Source of the DNA: Syntrophorhabdaceae bacterium
GTDB lineage: Bacteria; Desulfobacterota; Syntrophorhabdia; Syntrophorhabdales; Syntrophorhabdaceae
Assembly (NCBI GenBank): GCA_026415015.1
Contig: JAOAHW010000117.1
Coordinates: 1 to 8,156 of the forward strand
DNA: 8,156 bases
Direction: 5' to 3'
Numbering within the stretch: position 1 is the stretch's first letter; each line of letters begins with the position of its first letter. Positions 1 to 7,114 of the stretch are shown here, piece by piece. Both the position numbers and the translations under genes were made by a program. The notes below the pieces were generated by a model. The model made no database searches. It was not told where the DNA came from and was given only the letters and a program-made list of their open reading frames with translations.

Positions 1-1655
1 GTCCTCATTAAACCATAATCCTTTGATATGGGATTCAGGATTGGGACACTGGATGACCTGAGGTCTGATGGGGGTATCTGGAAGTTCTCTATATCCTTTT
101 TACTGAGAAAGGCAAAGTTTATCACCTCAAAAAAACCTGCAGAGGTAAGAAAATCCTTTAATACATCTATGACCTTATTTTTCCTGCTCCTTTTGAGCTG
201 TAGCATGGCAGATGTAGGTGTTGTGACAGGGATGTTTTCATAGCCGTATATCCTCGCCACCTCCTCTACTATGTCCATATGTTCGTTTATATCGTGTCTG
301 AACCAGGGGATAGAGACAACAAAGCCATCTTCTTCCTCTTTTAAGATATGGAGGTCTATTGACCTCAATGCACTTAATACATCCCTGTGCTCTATGGTCG
401 TGCCAAGGACCTCGTTTATCTTTCCAAAACTTATAAATATCCCCTCTTTCTTTTTTGCCTCATTCACCTCGAGGTTCCCTGTTAATATTGTACCCCCAGC
501 AATCTGTCTCATAAGGCCTATGGCCCTCTGGGCTGCAAAATCTACATTTTCAAGGTCAATACCCTTTTCAAATCTCAGTGATGCCTCTGACTTGATGCCC
601 AGCCTCCTTGATGTTTTCCTTATGAACATGGGATTAAAATAAGCACTCTCAAGGGCAATGATCTTTGTATCATCTGTTATCTCTGAGTTCTCACCACCCA
701 TTATCCCTGCCAGTGCCACAGGCCCCCTGCCATCACAGATAAGGATATCCCCTTTTTCAAGGCGCCTGTCCTCTCCATCAAGGGTTCGGAAGACTATAGG
801 GTTTTCTGCAACCCTTACCTCAATCCTCCTGTCATTTAATCTCTCATAGTCAAAGGCATGGAGGGGCTGACCAAGCTCAAGCATGACATAGTTTGTTACA
901 TCTACTATGGAGTTGATGGGCCTCATTCCGCATTTTTGTATCCTGTCTCTCATCCAGAAGGGAGATGCTACAATTGATGCATCCCTTATCATCCTCAGGA
1001 CATACCTCGGACATGCCTCTGTATCAAGGATCTTAAGTGATATGACATCCCCTACCTTTTCTTTTGATGCTGCCTCTATCTTGAATATGGGTATCTTGGC
1101 CTTCTGATTGAGGATGCTTGCCACCTCTCGGGCTATACCGTAGATAGACATGCAATCCCCTCTATTGGGCGGGACATTTATATCCAGGACACAGTCCCTT
1201 ATGCCAGGCATGTCATCAAGACTCAAACCTAATACTGCATCCTCAGGCAGGATAAATATACCGCTATGGTCCTCGGATAGACCCAGTTCTCTCTCAGAGC
1301 ACAACATGCCATATGATGTAATACCCCTTATGGCCTTGGTCTCAATCACTATCCCGTCTGATAGGGATGCACCTTTTAAGGCTATGGGGACCTTATCGCC
1401 CTTAGAGATATTCTTTGCCCCGCATAGTACAGTAACCTCATCCTTACCTGTATCTACCCGACATACAGAGAGATTTTCAGCATGGGGATGCGGTGTTATA
1501 TCTTTGATACAACCCACCACAACACCGCTAAAACATGGTATGCGGTCTTCAATAGACTCTACCTCAAGACCCCTCATGGTGAGCCTGTAGGCAAGCTCCT
1601 GGGGTGTTATATCTATGACCACAAATTCCTTTAACCACTCAAATGGGACTCTCAC
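1..1655 (-). CDS. pheT: Phenylalanine--tRNA ligase beta subunit (PheT), 3'-truncated by window edge
   Basis: This is the beta subunit of the cytoplasmic (alpha-beta)2 phenylalanyl-tRNA synthetase, which carries tRNA-binding and editing domains. The window shows 551 codons of a protein that usually has about 800; the C-terminal catalytic-like core and FDX-ACB domain lie beyond the edge. Visible in order are an N-terminus VRVPFEWLKEFV, an EMAP/OB-type tRNA-binding domain at about residues 39-150 (CGAKN, GMLCSERELGL, DHSGI), the linker VPPNRGDCMSIYGIARE (161-177), a B3/B4 editing domain from about 210 (CPRYVLRMI, then RPINSIVDVTNYV and GQPLHAFD at 245-269), and a B5 domain at about 400-475 ending in DIVEEVARIYGYENIP. 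The start is GTG at 1655, with an in-frame TAA two codons upstream. A GAGG sequence overlaps the pheS stop codon, 8 bases before GTG, suggesting coupled translation. I saw no frameshift on reading it through. Confidence 0.97.
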   Translation of the reverse strand, partial: MRVPFEWLKEFVVIDITPQELAYRLTMRGLEVESIEDRIPCFSGVVVGCIKDITPHPHAENLSVCRVDTGKDEVTVLCGAKNISKGDKVPIALKGASLSDGIVIETKAIRGITSYGMLCSERELGLSEDHSGIFILPEDAVLGLSLDDMPGIRDCVLDINVPPNRGDCMSIYGIAREVASILNQKAKIPIFKIEAASKEKVGDVISLKILDTEACPRYVLRMIRDASIVASPFWMRDRIQKCGMRPINSIVDVTNYVMLELGQPLHAFDYERLNDRRIEVRVAENPIVFRTLDGEDRRLEKGDILICDGRGPVALAGIMGGENSEITDDTKIIALESAYFNPMFIRKTSRRLGIKSEASLRFEKGIDLENVDFAAQRAIGLMRQIAGGTILTGNLEVNEAKKKEGIFISFGKINEVLGTTIEHRDVLSALRSIDLHILKEEEDGFVVSIPWFRHDINEHMDIVEEVARIYGYENIPVTTPTSAMLQLKRSRKNKVIDVLKDFLTSAGFFEVINFAFLSKKDIENFQIPPSDLRSSSVPILNPISKDYGLMR

Positions 1656-1665
1656 TTCTTATGCC

Positions 1666-2679
1666 TCAAAATTGGGATAAAAATCTCAGGTCATTGTAAT
1701 AAAACTGCCTTATATCATCTATACCGTATTTAAGCATGGCTATACGCTCCACACCCATACCGAATGCAAAGCCTGTAATCTCCTCCGGGTCATACCCCAC
1801 ATTCCTGAATACCTGGGGGTTGACCATGCCTGAACCGAGTATCTCAAGCCAGCCTGTATCCTTGCATACCCTGCAACCCTCTCCCTTGCATATAACACAC
1901 CTGATATCCACCTCTGCAGAGGGCTCTGTAAAGGGGAAATAGCTTGGTCTAAACCTGAGCGCTGTATCTTCCCCAAATATCTCGTGTATAAATATGGTGA
2001 GTATGCCCTTGAGGTCTGAAAACCTAATACCCCTGTCTACCATCAAACCCTCTACCTGGTGAAACATAGGTGTATGGGATATATCATTGTCGCATCTGTA
2101 TACTGCCCCTGGGGATATAATCCTCACAGGCGGTAGCTGTGACTCCATGACCCTTACCTGTACAGGCGAGGTATGGGTTCTTAGAACCACGCCGTCTTTT
2201 ATATAGAATGTGTCCTGCATATCCCTTGCAGGGTGGTGAGGGGGGATATTTAAGGCCTCAAAATTATAATAGTCAAGCTCTATGTCAGGCCCCTCTGCCA
2301 CAGAAAAACCAAGGGATGCAAAGATGTCTATAATCTCTGAGAATATCTTTGTAATAGGGTGTCTTTTACCTACTATGGGTATCTTGCCTGGAAGGGTTAT
2401 GTCTATCCTAAATGCCTGCTCTTCTTCCAGCCTTTTTTTCTCCTCAAGACTTTCCTTTATCTCTTTGAGCCTTTTCTCTGTGTCCTCTTTCAGGGCATTT
2501 ATCTGTTGACCATATACCCTCTTCTCCTCTTTATCAAGGAGCCTTATCTTATCGATAAACTCTGAAAAAAGCCCCTTTCTCCCCAGGAGATAGGCCCTTA
2601 CATTGCCTAAGTCCTCCATGGTTTTGATAGAGTAGAGCCTGCTCTCTATTTTGGCCTTTAGTTCTTCTAATCCGTCCAT
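1666..2679 (-). CDS. pheS: Phenylalanine--tRNA ligase alpha subunit (PheS)
   Basis: This is the catalytic alpha subunit of phenylalanyl-tRNA synthetase, which activates Phe and charges tRNA-Phe together with PheT, the next gene (10 bases away). It has 337 residues, normal for the family. Residues 1-90 are a charged, probably coiled-coil tRNA-binding arm. The class II core follows: GPDIELDYYNFEALNIP (130-146), HTSPVQVR (169-176), motif 2 region YRCDNDISHTPMFHQVEGL (194-212), RPSYFPFTEPS (244-254), and motif 3 GFAFGMGVERIAMLKYG (303-319), ending NDLRFLSQF. Cysteines 261, 264, 269 and 272 form a CxxC-x4-CxxC cluster, as in the Thermus/Bacillus-like form of the family and suited to a small metal-stabilised loop; E. 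coli PheS is not of this type. The ATG at 2679 is the only sensible start, but no good Shine-Dalgarno precedes it (the leader is A-rich), unlike its neighbours. Confidence 0.98.
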   Translation of the reverse strand: MDGLEELKAKIESRLYSIKTMEDLGNVRAYLLGRKGLFSEFIDKIRLLDKEEKRVYGQQINALKEDTEKRLKEIKESLEEKKRLEEEQAFRIDITLPGKIPIVGKRHPITKIFSEIIDIFASLGFSVAEGPDIELDYYNFEALNIPPHHPARDMQDTFYIKDGVVLRTHTSPVQVRVMESQLPPVRIISPGAVYRCDNDISHTPMFHQVEGLMVDRGIRFSDLKGILTIFIHEIFGEDTALRFRPSYFPFTEPSAEVDIRCVICKGEGCRVCKDTGWLEILGSGMVNPQVFRNVGYDPEEITGFAFGMGVERIAMLKYGIDDIRQFYYNDLRFLSQF

Positions 2680-2700
2680 ATCACTATAAATTTTTTCTTA

Positions 2701-2722
2701 AATACCTGTAAAATCAGGCATT
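2701..2722 (-). other. Hairpin across the rplT stop codon, before pheS
   Basis: In the transcript, AAUGCCUG and CAGGUAUU can form an 8-bp stem with one G-U pair around a 6-base loop (AUUUUA). The rplT stop codon (2716-2714) sits at the edge of the loop. An A-rich stretch follows, not a U run, so it does not look like an intrinsic terminator. It could be a processing or stability element, or could affect translation of pheS, which lacks an evident Shine-Dalgarno. The function is inferred only from position. Confidence 0.45.
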
Positions 2723-3094
2723 ATAGGCCTTAGATTTTTCCTGTATGGCCGCCTTAACCTTTGAGACTACCGCCTCAAAACCTGAAGGGTCATGGACAGC
2801 CATATCTGCTAAGGATTTTCTGTCAAGCCCTACATTTGCAAGTTTCAGTCCATTGATAAACTTGCTGTAAGACAGGCCATATGACCTGCATGCTGCATTG
2901 ATCCTTGTAATCCACAGGGCCCTGAACTCTCTCTTTTTTGTCCGTCTGTGTATGTAGGCATACTTTAATGCCTTGAATACAGCCCTTTTTGCCACACTGT
3001 ATGTAGTCCTCCTGCTTGCATACATACCCCTTGCAAGCTTCAGTATCTTTTTTCTCCTTCTCCTTGCCTTAACACCTCTTTTTGCCCTTGGCAT
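2714..3094 (-). CDS. rplT: 50S ribosomal protein L20
   Basis: L20 binds 23S rRNA and is needed early in assembly of the large ribosomal subunit. In several bacteria it also represses its own operon by binding the leader of infC-rpmI-rplT or rpmI-rplT mRNA. The protein has 126 residues, slightly longer than the usual 117-119 because of a C-terminal tail (KAAIQEKSKAYNA). Family signatures are the very basic N-terminus MPRAKRGVKARRRRKKILKLARG, the KREFRALWITRINAACR block (53-69) and GLSYSKFINGLKLANVGLDRK (73-93). It starts at ATG 3094 with GAGGTG 7 bases upstream. It lies 47 bases after rpmI, the widest gap within the cluster; no known L20-binding structure was recognised in that gap. The identification is secure. 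Confidence 0.98.
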   Translation of the reverse strand: MPRAKRGVKARRRRKKILKLARGMYASRRTTYSVAKRAVFKALKYAYIHRRTKKREFRALWITRINAACRSYGLSYSKFINGLKLANVGLDRKSLADMAVHDPSGFEAVVSKVKAAIQEKSKAYNA

Positions 3095-3141
3095 ATCTAT
3101 ACACCTCTCATTCCTTAAGTTCTTCCTATTTCATGAATCTT

Positions 3142-3339
3142 TTATAGATAGGGGATAAGTTTTTTTATCCTCTTTGCATCTGCAGGATGCACTGTATCAG
3201 ACCTGGAGAGTCTCCTCTTCATCTTTGGCGTCTTTGAAGAAAGCAGGTGGCTGTGAAAGGCCTTTGACCTTTTAACCTTTCCAGACCCTGTTACCTTGAC
3301 CCTCTTTGCCAGTCCTCTGTGTGTCTTCTGCTTTGGCAT
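3142..3339 (-). CDS. rpmI: 50S ribosomal protein L35
   Basis: L35 is a small basic protein of the large ribosomal subunit. Its 65 residues match the normal length. The family pattern is clear: MPKQKTHRGLAKRVKVTGSG at the start, SKAFHSHLLSSKTPKMKRRL in the middle, and ADAKRIKKLIPYL at the end. ATG at 3339 is preceded by a strong AGGAGG with 5-base spacing that lies just after the infC stop codon, so translation is probably tightly linked to infC (12-base gap). It sits between infC and rplT, the conserved order found across bacteria. Confidence 0.98.
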   Translation of the reverse strand: MPKQKTHRGLAKRVKVTGSGKVKRSKAFHSHLLSSKTPKMKRRLSRSDTVHPADAKRIKKLIPYL

Positions 3340-3351
3340 AAAAACCTCCTG

Positions 3352-3867
3352 TTATAGTGGAGCAAAGACCATTACAATGTTTCTGCCGTCAAACTTCTGT
3401 CTCTGTTCCAGATTACCTACATCTTTAATAGAATCTATTATCTTCTGTGCCAGTTTCTCTCCCATATCCACATGGAGTATCTCTCTACCCTTGAACATGA
3501 CAATGACCTTTACCTTATTGCCTTCATTTAGGAATTCCCTTATGTGTTTGATCTTGAAGTCCAGGTCATGCTGTTCTATCTTCAGCCCCAGTTTTATCTC
3601 TTTTATCTGTATAATTGTCTGTTTCTTCTTTGCCTCCTGTGCCTTTTTTGCAAGCTGGTATTTGTATTTACCAAAATCCATAATCTTGCAGACTGGAGGG
3701 GCTGTCTTTGGTGAAACCTCTACAAGGTCAAGGTCTCGCTCCCTTGCCATCCTTATGGCATCCATGGTGGGGACAATGCCAAGCTGTTTACCTGTTTCAT
3801 CTATGAGCCTGACCTCCCTTGCCCTTATCTTCTCATTAATGTTTATATCTTTAATATCCTTTCCTAT
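3352..3867 (-). CDS. infC: Translation initiation factor IF-3, probable ATA start
   Basis: IF-3 binds the 30S subunit, prevents premature joining of 50S and checks the start codon and initiator tRNA. The two-domain protein is recognisable from INEKIRAREVRLIDETGKQL near the N-terminus, PPVCKIMDFGKYKYQ before the linker helix, and the C-terminal domain (KEIKLGLKI, HDLDFKIKHIREFL, VMFKGRE). The longest frame with a usual start opens at GTG 3876, overlapping the thrS stop as GTGA, and would give 174 residues. However, the only strong Shine-Dalgarno (AGGAGGTGA, 3881-3873) includes that GTG and so cannot serve it. The ATA codon at 3867 lies 5 bases after this sequence, ideal spacing, and gives 171 residues. 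infC is the classic gene with a rare start codon (AUU in E. coli), which lets IF-3 limit its own synthesis. The protein call is certain; the ATA start is inferred. Confidence 0.96.
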   Translation of the reverse strand: MGKDIKDININEKIRAREVRLIDETGKQLGIVPTMDAIRMARERDLDLVEVSPKTAPPVCKIMDFGKYKYQLAKKAQEAKKKQTIIQIKEIKLGLKIEQHDLDFKIKHIREFLNEGNKVKVIVMFKGREILHVDMGEKLAQKIIDSIKDVGNLEQRQKFDGRNIVMVFAPL

Positions 3868-3872
3868 AAAAC

Positions 3873-3881
3873 TCACCTCCT
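3873..3881 (-). promoter_or_regulatory. Perfect 9-base Shine-Dalgarno of infC, inside the thrS end
   Basis: AGGAGGTGA is fully complementary to the usual 16S rRNA 3' end. It contains the last Arg codon and stop codon of thrS. It is followed by GTTTT and then ATA, so it points to ATA 3867 rather than to the GTG embedded in it as the infC start. Confidence 0.75.
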
Positions 3882-5594
3882 GAATTTATTGTCTTCTCTT
3901 ATCCTTTCAATAAGTGCGGCCGGGGTCATGTCTTTTATCTCACCACCCTCTCTTAGCCTCACTGTTATTGTCTTTGATTCCATCTCCTTTTTCCCTGCTA
4001 TAACCATATAGGGTATCTTCTTCATTATGGCCTCCCTTATCTTGAGGCTCAATTTTTCATTCCGTGGGTCTATATCTGCCCTTATACCCTCATCTATCAT
4101 CTCATTGTATATTCTTTGACAGTATTCACTCTGTTCATCGGTTATATTCATGATAATAGCCTGGACAGGTGAGAGCCAGACAGGGAAACGACCACCATAA
4201 TGCTCTATGAGGACACCGATGAACCTCTCTATGGCACCGAGTATAACCCTGTGGAGCATGACAGGTCTCTTTCTCTTTCCATCCCTGTCTACATAATGGA
4301 GGTCAAACCTCTCAGGCAAAGCAAAATCACACTGGATAGTGGCACACTGCCACTTCCTGCCTATGGCATCCTTGAGCTTCACATCTATCTTTGGCCCGTA
4401 AAATGCACCGTCTCCCTCGTTTATCTCATAGGGTATACCCTGGCCATCAAGGACCTCTTTCAAAATCCTCTCTGCCCTCTCCCAGTCTTCGTCGCTTCCT
4501 ATGGATTTTTCAGGTCTTGTGCTTATCTCCATCTCATAATCAAAGTTAAATATGGCCATGGCATCACGGACAAACTCAATGATATTCAATATCTCCTGAT
4601 GGAGCTGTTCAGGCATGCAGAATATATGGGCATCGTCCTGGGTAAACTCCCTCACCCGAAGGAGCCCGTGTAGGACACCTGATTTCTCGTGTCTTGATAC
4701 AGTGCCGAGCTCAAAATATCTCAATGGCAGGTCCCTGTAGCTCCTGATAGATGACCTGTATACCATTATGTGGGAGAGGCAGTTCATGGGTTTTATGCCG
4801 TAATCCACATCATCTATCTTTGTAAAATACATATTCTCCCTGTAGTTGTCATAGTGTCCTGATTTCTTCCACAGGTCAAGTTTTAGTATATGTGGTCCTA
4901 CCACAAACTTATATCCCCTCTTGAGGTGTTCCTTTCTCTCAAAGTCCTCAAGGAGGTATCTCAGAAGGGCACCATTTGGATGGTATATCACAAGCCCAGC
5001 ACCCACCTCATCAGAGATGCTGAAGAGGTCAAGCTCCCTGCCGAGCCTCCTGTGGTCTCTCTTTTTTACCTCTTCGAGGAAATTCAGATAATTATCAAGG
5101 GATGCCTTATCAGGGAAGGCAGTGCCATATATACGGGTGAGCATCTTGTTCTTCTCATCACCCCTCCAGTATGCGCCTGCAAGGTTTAGGAGCTTAAAGG
5201 CCTTTATCTTTCCTGTAGATGGAACATGTGGCCCCCTGCACAGGTCCGTAAAACTACCCTGGGTGTATATGCTTACCTCATCATCGTCTATGTTTTCAAG
5301 GAGTTCTACCTTGTATATCTCCCCTGCCTCTTTGAACATCTTTAAGGCATCTGCCTTCTTGATGACCCTTCTCTCTATGGGGATATCCTTTTTGGCAAGC
5401 TCGTGCATCTTCTCTTCTATCTTTAAAAGGTCTTCATCTGTAAAGCCTGGGTCATAGTCAAAGTCATAATAGAAGCCTGTATCTATGGATGGGCCTATGG
5501 CTACCTTGACATCAGGGTATAGCTCCTTTACTGCATGGGCCATAAGATGGGATGTACTATGCCTTAATATATCCAGTTCCTCTTTAGTATCCAT
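3873..5594 (-). CDS. thrS: Threonine--tRNA ligase without TGS domain
   Basis: This cytoplasmic class II synthetase charges tRNA-Thr and removes mischarged Ser. At 573 residues it is shorter than the roughly 640 of the E. coli type because the N-terminal TGS domain is absent: the protein opens at the editing domain. Editing residues are present: H12xxxH16 and C119xxxH123 (counterparts of E. coli H73/H77 and C182/H186). The catalytic core holds the zinc ligands C272 (MNCLSH), H323 (DDAHIF) and H448 (MLHRV), motif 2 RVREFTQDDAH, and motif 3 RPVMLHRVILGAIERF. The anticodon-binding domain occupies about 475-573. ATG at 5594 has AGGA 6 bases upstream, and an in-frame TGA at 5621-5619 rules out a TGS extension. 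TGS-less forms are known elsewhere, for example in Helicobacter and Campylobacter. It is probably the first gene of the translation cluster; no T-box or tRNA-like operator was recognised. Confidence 0.97.
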   Translation of the reverse strand: MDTKEELDILRHSTSHLMAHAVKELYPDVKVAIGPSIDTGFYYDFDYDPGFTDEDLLKIEEKMHELAKKDIPIERRVIKKADALKMFKEAGEIYKVELLENIDDDEVSIYTQGSFTDLCRGPHVPSTGKIKAFKLLNLAGAYWRGDEKNKMLTRIYGTAFPDKASLDNYLNFLEEVKKRDHRRLGRELDLFSISDEVGAGLVIYHPNGALLRYLLEDFERKEHLKRGYKFVVGPHILKLDLWKKSGHYDNYRENMYFTKIDDVDYGIKPMNCLSHIMVYRSSIRSYRDLPLRYFELGTVSRHEKSGVLHGLLRVREFTQDDAHIFCMPEQLHQEILNIIEFVRDAMAIFNFDYEMEISTRPEKSIGSDEDWERAERILKEVLDGQGIPYEINEGDGAFYGPKIDVKLKDAIGRKWQCATIQCDFALPERFDLHYVDRDGKRKRPVMLHRVILGAIERFIGVLIEHYGGRFPVWLSPVQAIIMNITDEQSEYCQRIYNEMIDEGIRADIDPRNEKLSLKIREAIMKKIPYMVIAGKKEMESKTITVRLREGGEIKDMTPAALIERIREDNKFRR

Positions 5595-5747
5595 ATGTTG
5601 TCCTGCTTTTATGGTTTTTCATAATTCACAATCTACTTCTATGAATCAGTTGATACTTTTAACATTTTTATCTTTTCCTTGTCAATTCAAAGATATAGGA
5701 AACAAAAAAATATTTTTTAAAACATATGTGATTTAAGTCCATGAAAA
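5595..5747. other. Intergenic region between the larA-like gene and thrS
   Basis: This AT-rich spacer has two parts. Near the end of the larA-like gene, GATTTAA (5730-5736) and TTAAATC (5748-5754) form a weak 7-bp AT stem over the stop codon, and the minus strand then has a palindromic AAAAAATATTTTTT run ending in seven T (5718-5704). This may weaken or end transcription of the upstream gene, but it is not a textbook terminator. The thrS-proximal half carries the candidate promoter at 5657-5685 and a short possible pairing TTCATA/TATGAA (5645-5640 with 5623-5618). No gene is seen here. Confidence 0.4.
5657..5685 (-). promoter_or_regulatory. Candidate sigma70-type promoter for the thrS cluster
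   Basis: The minus strand has a perfect TTGACA (5685-5680), a 17-base spacer and TTAAAA (5662-5657), about 63 bases before the thrS start. The -35 box matches consensus fully and the spacing is ideal. The -10 box is weak (3 of 6). It is the best promoter candidate between the larA-like gene and thrS. Confidence 0.45.
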
Positions 5748-7043
5748 TTAAATCGTCTTTTTATCAGGCCTGTAGACAGGTACTACATATGGACCTTCAG
5801 GGATTACTGCTATGTGGATGTCCCCTTTTTCTTTGATGCCTCTTAATATCTCCTCCTCTATAGATGAGACAATGTTTACACCTGTCAGCTCCCTCTCTTG
5901 TTCTGTGAGGCCCTCGCTAAAGAGATGGATTGACCCTCTTTTCATGGCCTTTATGAGCATGAAGGTCTCCCATTCATCAATAGAGGCATATTCTTTCTTC
6001 AATGCCTCATCAATGAATGTGTCTGCCCCTTTTTCTATCATCCTTCTCTGCGATTCTGCAAAATCCTTTGTCCCCAGTCCCTCAGAACAACCTGAGACAA
6101 CAAACATATGGCCACCAGGCTCAAGGATGTCTATGGCACCCACCATGCCCTTTACAGTCTGGTAATAGTTTCTGTCAAGGGGATAGCCAGCACTACTTGT
6201 TATAACTGTCTTATACATCCTATTGACAGGCACCTCAAAATAAGGCCTTGCAAACCCTACTGCCTCTTTGTGGCTTATCTCTATCTCACCGAAGTTGATA
6301 AAAGCTATCTCCCTGTCTTCATCTATCACAGTATTTATAGCAAGGCACCTCCCTATCATCCTCACTGCCTCTATCTGCTCCTCGTGTAAGGGGTTACCAT
6401 CTATTACACAGTTATCCACACCTTCTCTATTTAATAAACCCACACTGTGGAGCGACCTTATTGTGTCCTCATGGGCAATCCCAGGGATAATCACCTTCCT
6501 GCCCCCTGAATAGCCAGCCATAAAATGGGGCTCTACAAGCCCCACTACTATACGGAGGTCTGCATCCACAAACCTCCTGTCAATCTTCACAGGCATGCCC
6601 CTTGCTGTTCTACCCAAAAATACATGGTCTTTATCACTTCCTGCCATGTGATTGAAAATATTTATATTTTTCAATACCCACTCACTACCTATGAGTTCCT
6701 CTAATTCCTCACCCTCATTGGGCCTGTGCATACCTGTGGCAATGAGTATGGTTATAGATGAAGGTGACAACCCTGCATCCACAAGACCCCTTATCAGCAC
6801 AGGTAGGATTATATGGTTGGGTACAGGCCTTGTATTGTCACATATGAGGATACATACATCCCTTGAGCCCCTTGCCTCCTCGGCAAGGGGTCTTGACCCA
6901 AGAGGGCTCAAGAATGCAGCCTTTATAGAATCAGTAGGGTCTTTTAATACAGGCATCTGCCTTTTTTTAATAACATGAACAATCAGATCATCGGGGAGGT
7001 TAAGGGATAACCCCCCTCGGCCGTATCTCATCTGTATCTTCAT
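5748..7043 (-). CDS. larA: LarA-family nickel-pincer 2-hydroxyacid racemase/epimerase (DUF2088)
   Basis: This protein belongs to the lactate racemase LarA family, whose members use a covalently bound nickel-pincer nucleotide to racemise or epimerise 2-hydroxyacids. It has 431 residues, normal length. With the ATG start, the counterparts of the Lactobacillus LarA functional residues are all visible: R72 (DNTRP), H106 (ATGMHR), H173 (EPHFMAGYSGG), K183 (GRKVIIPG), H199, and Q295/K298 (YYQTVKG). H106, H173, K183 and H199 are the known cofactor and catalytic positions. ATG at 7043 is preferred because GGG lies 6 bases upstream; a TTG at 7049 would add two residues but touches that GGG. No larB, larC or larE gene is in the window, so the cofactor must be made elsewhere. 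Homologues act on varied 2-hydroxyacids, so lactate is not assured as substrate. The upstream leader holds tandem repeats. Confidence 0.9.
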   Translation of the reverse strand: MKIQMRYGRGGLSLNLPDDLIVHVIKKRQMPVLKDPTDSIKAAFLSPLGSRPLAEEARGSRDVCILICDNTRPVPNHIILPVLIRGLVDAGLSPSSITILIATGMHRPNEGEELEELIGSEWVLKNINIFNHMAGSDKDHVFLGRTARGMPVKIDRRFVDADLRIVVGLVEPHFMAGYSGGRKVIIPGIAHEDTIRSLHSVGLLNREGVDNCVIDGNPLHEEQIEAVRMIGRCLAINTVIDEDREIAFINFGEIEISHKEAVGFARPYFEVPVNRMYKTVITSSAGYPLDRNYYQTVKGMVGAIDILEPGGHMFVVSGCSEGLGTKDFAESQRRMIEKGADTFIDEALKKEYASIDEWETFMLIKAMKRGSIHLFSEGLTEQERELTGVNIVSSIEEEILRGIKEKGDIHIAVIPEGPYVVPVYRPDKKTI

Positions 7044-7058
7044 ATACAACCCAAAATA

Positions 7059-7104
7059 GACTACAGACTACAGACTATAGACTATAGACTATAGACTAAT
7101 GACT
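7059..7104. repeat. 7-base tandem repeat upstream of the larA-like gene
   Basis: About 6.5 copies of a heptamer occur on the + strand: GACTACA twice, GACTATA three times, GACTAAT once, then GACT. On the coding strand each TATAGTC copy contains TATAGT, a 5-of-6 match to a sigma70 -10 box, but I found no good -35 partner. The array ends 15 bases before the ATG of the larA-like gene, so it lies in its leader or promoter. A short repeat like this could change copy number by slippage. Confidence 0.85.
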
Positions 7105-7114
7105 GCCGATTATC

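Noticed and set aside
3874..3876. GTG at 3876 as the infC start (GTGA overlap with thrS)
   Set aside because: This GTG is inside the Shine-Dalgarno itself and no other ribosome-binding sequence lies at proper distance upstream; ATA 3867 fits better. It is kept only as the conventional alternative.
3296..3883. 195-codon open frame on the + strand opposite infC and rpmI
   Set aside because: It lies antisense to secure genes, its protein is low-complexity (Ser/Phe/Leu/Ile rich) with no family resemblance, and it is explained by the codon bias of the real genes. The same applies to the other + strand frames, such as 271-642, 1150-1590 and 4200-4673.
5595..5747. T-box riboswitch or tRNA-like operator for thrS
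   Set aside because: The leader is short and AT-rich, with no T-box consensus, no long specifier stem and no anticodon-like arm that I could recognise.
5704..5754. Intrinsic terminator after the larA-like gene
   Set aside because: The stem is only 7 AT-rich pairs and the T run is about 20 bases away from it, so it does not meet the usual pattern; it is described only as part of the spacer.
7059..7104. CRISPR array
   Set aside because: The repeats are 7 bases long and directly adjacent, with no spacers.
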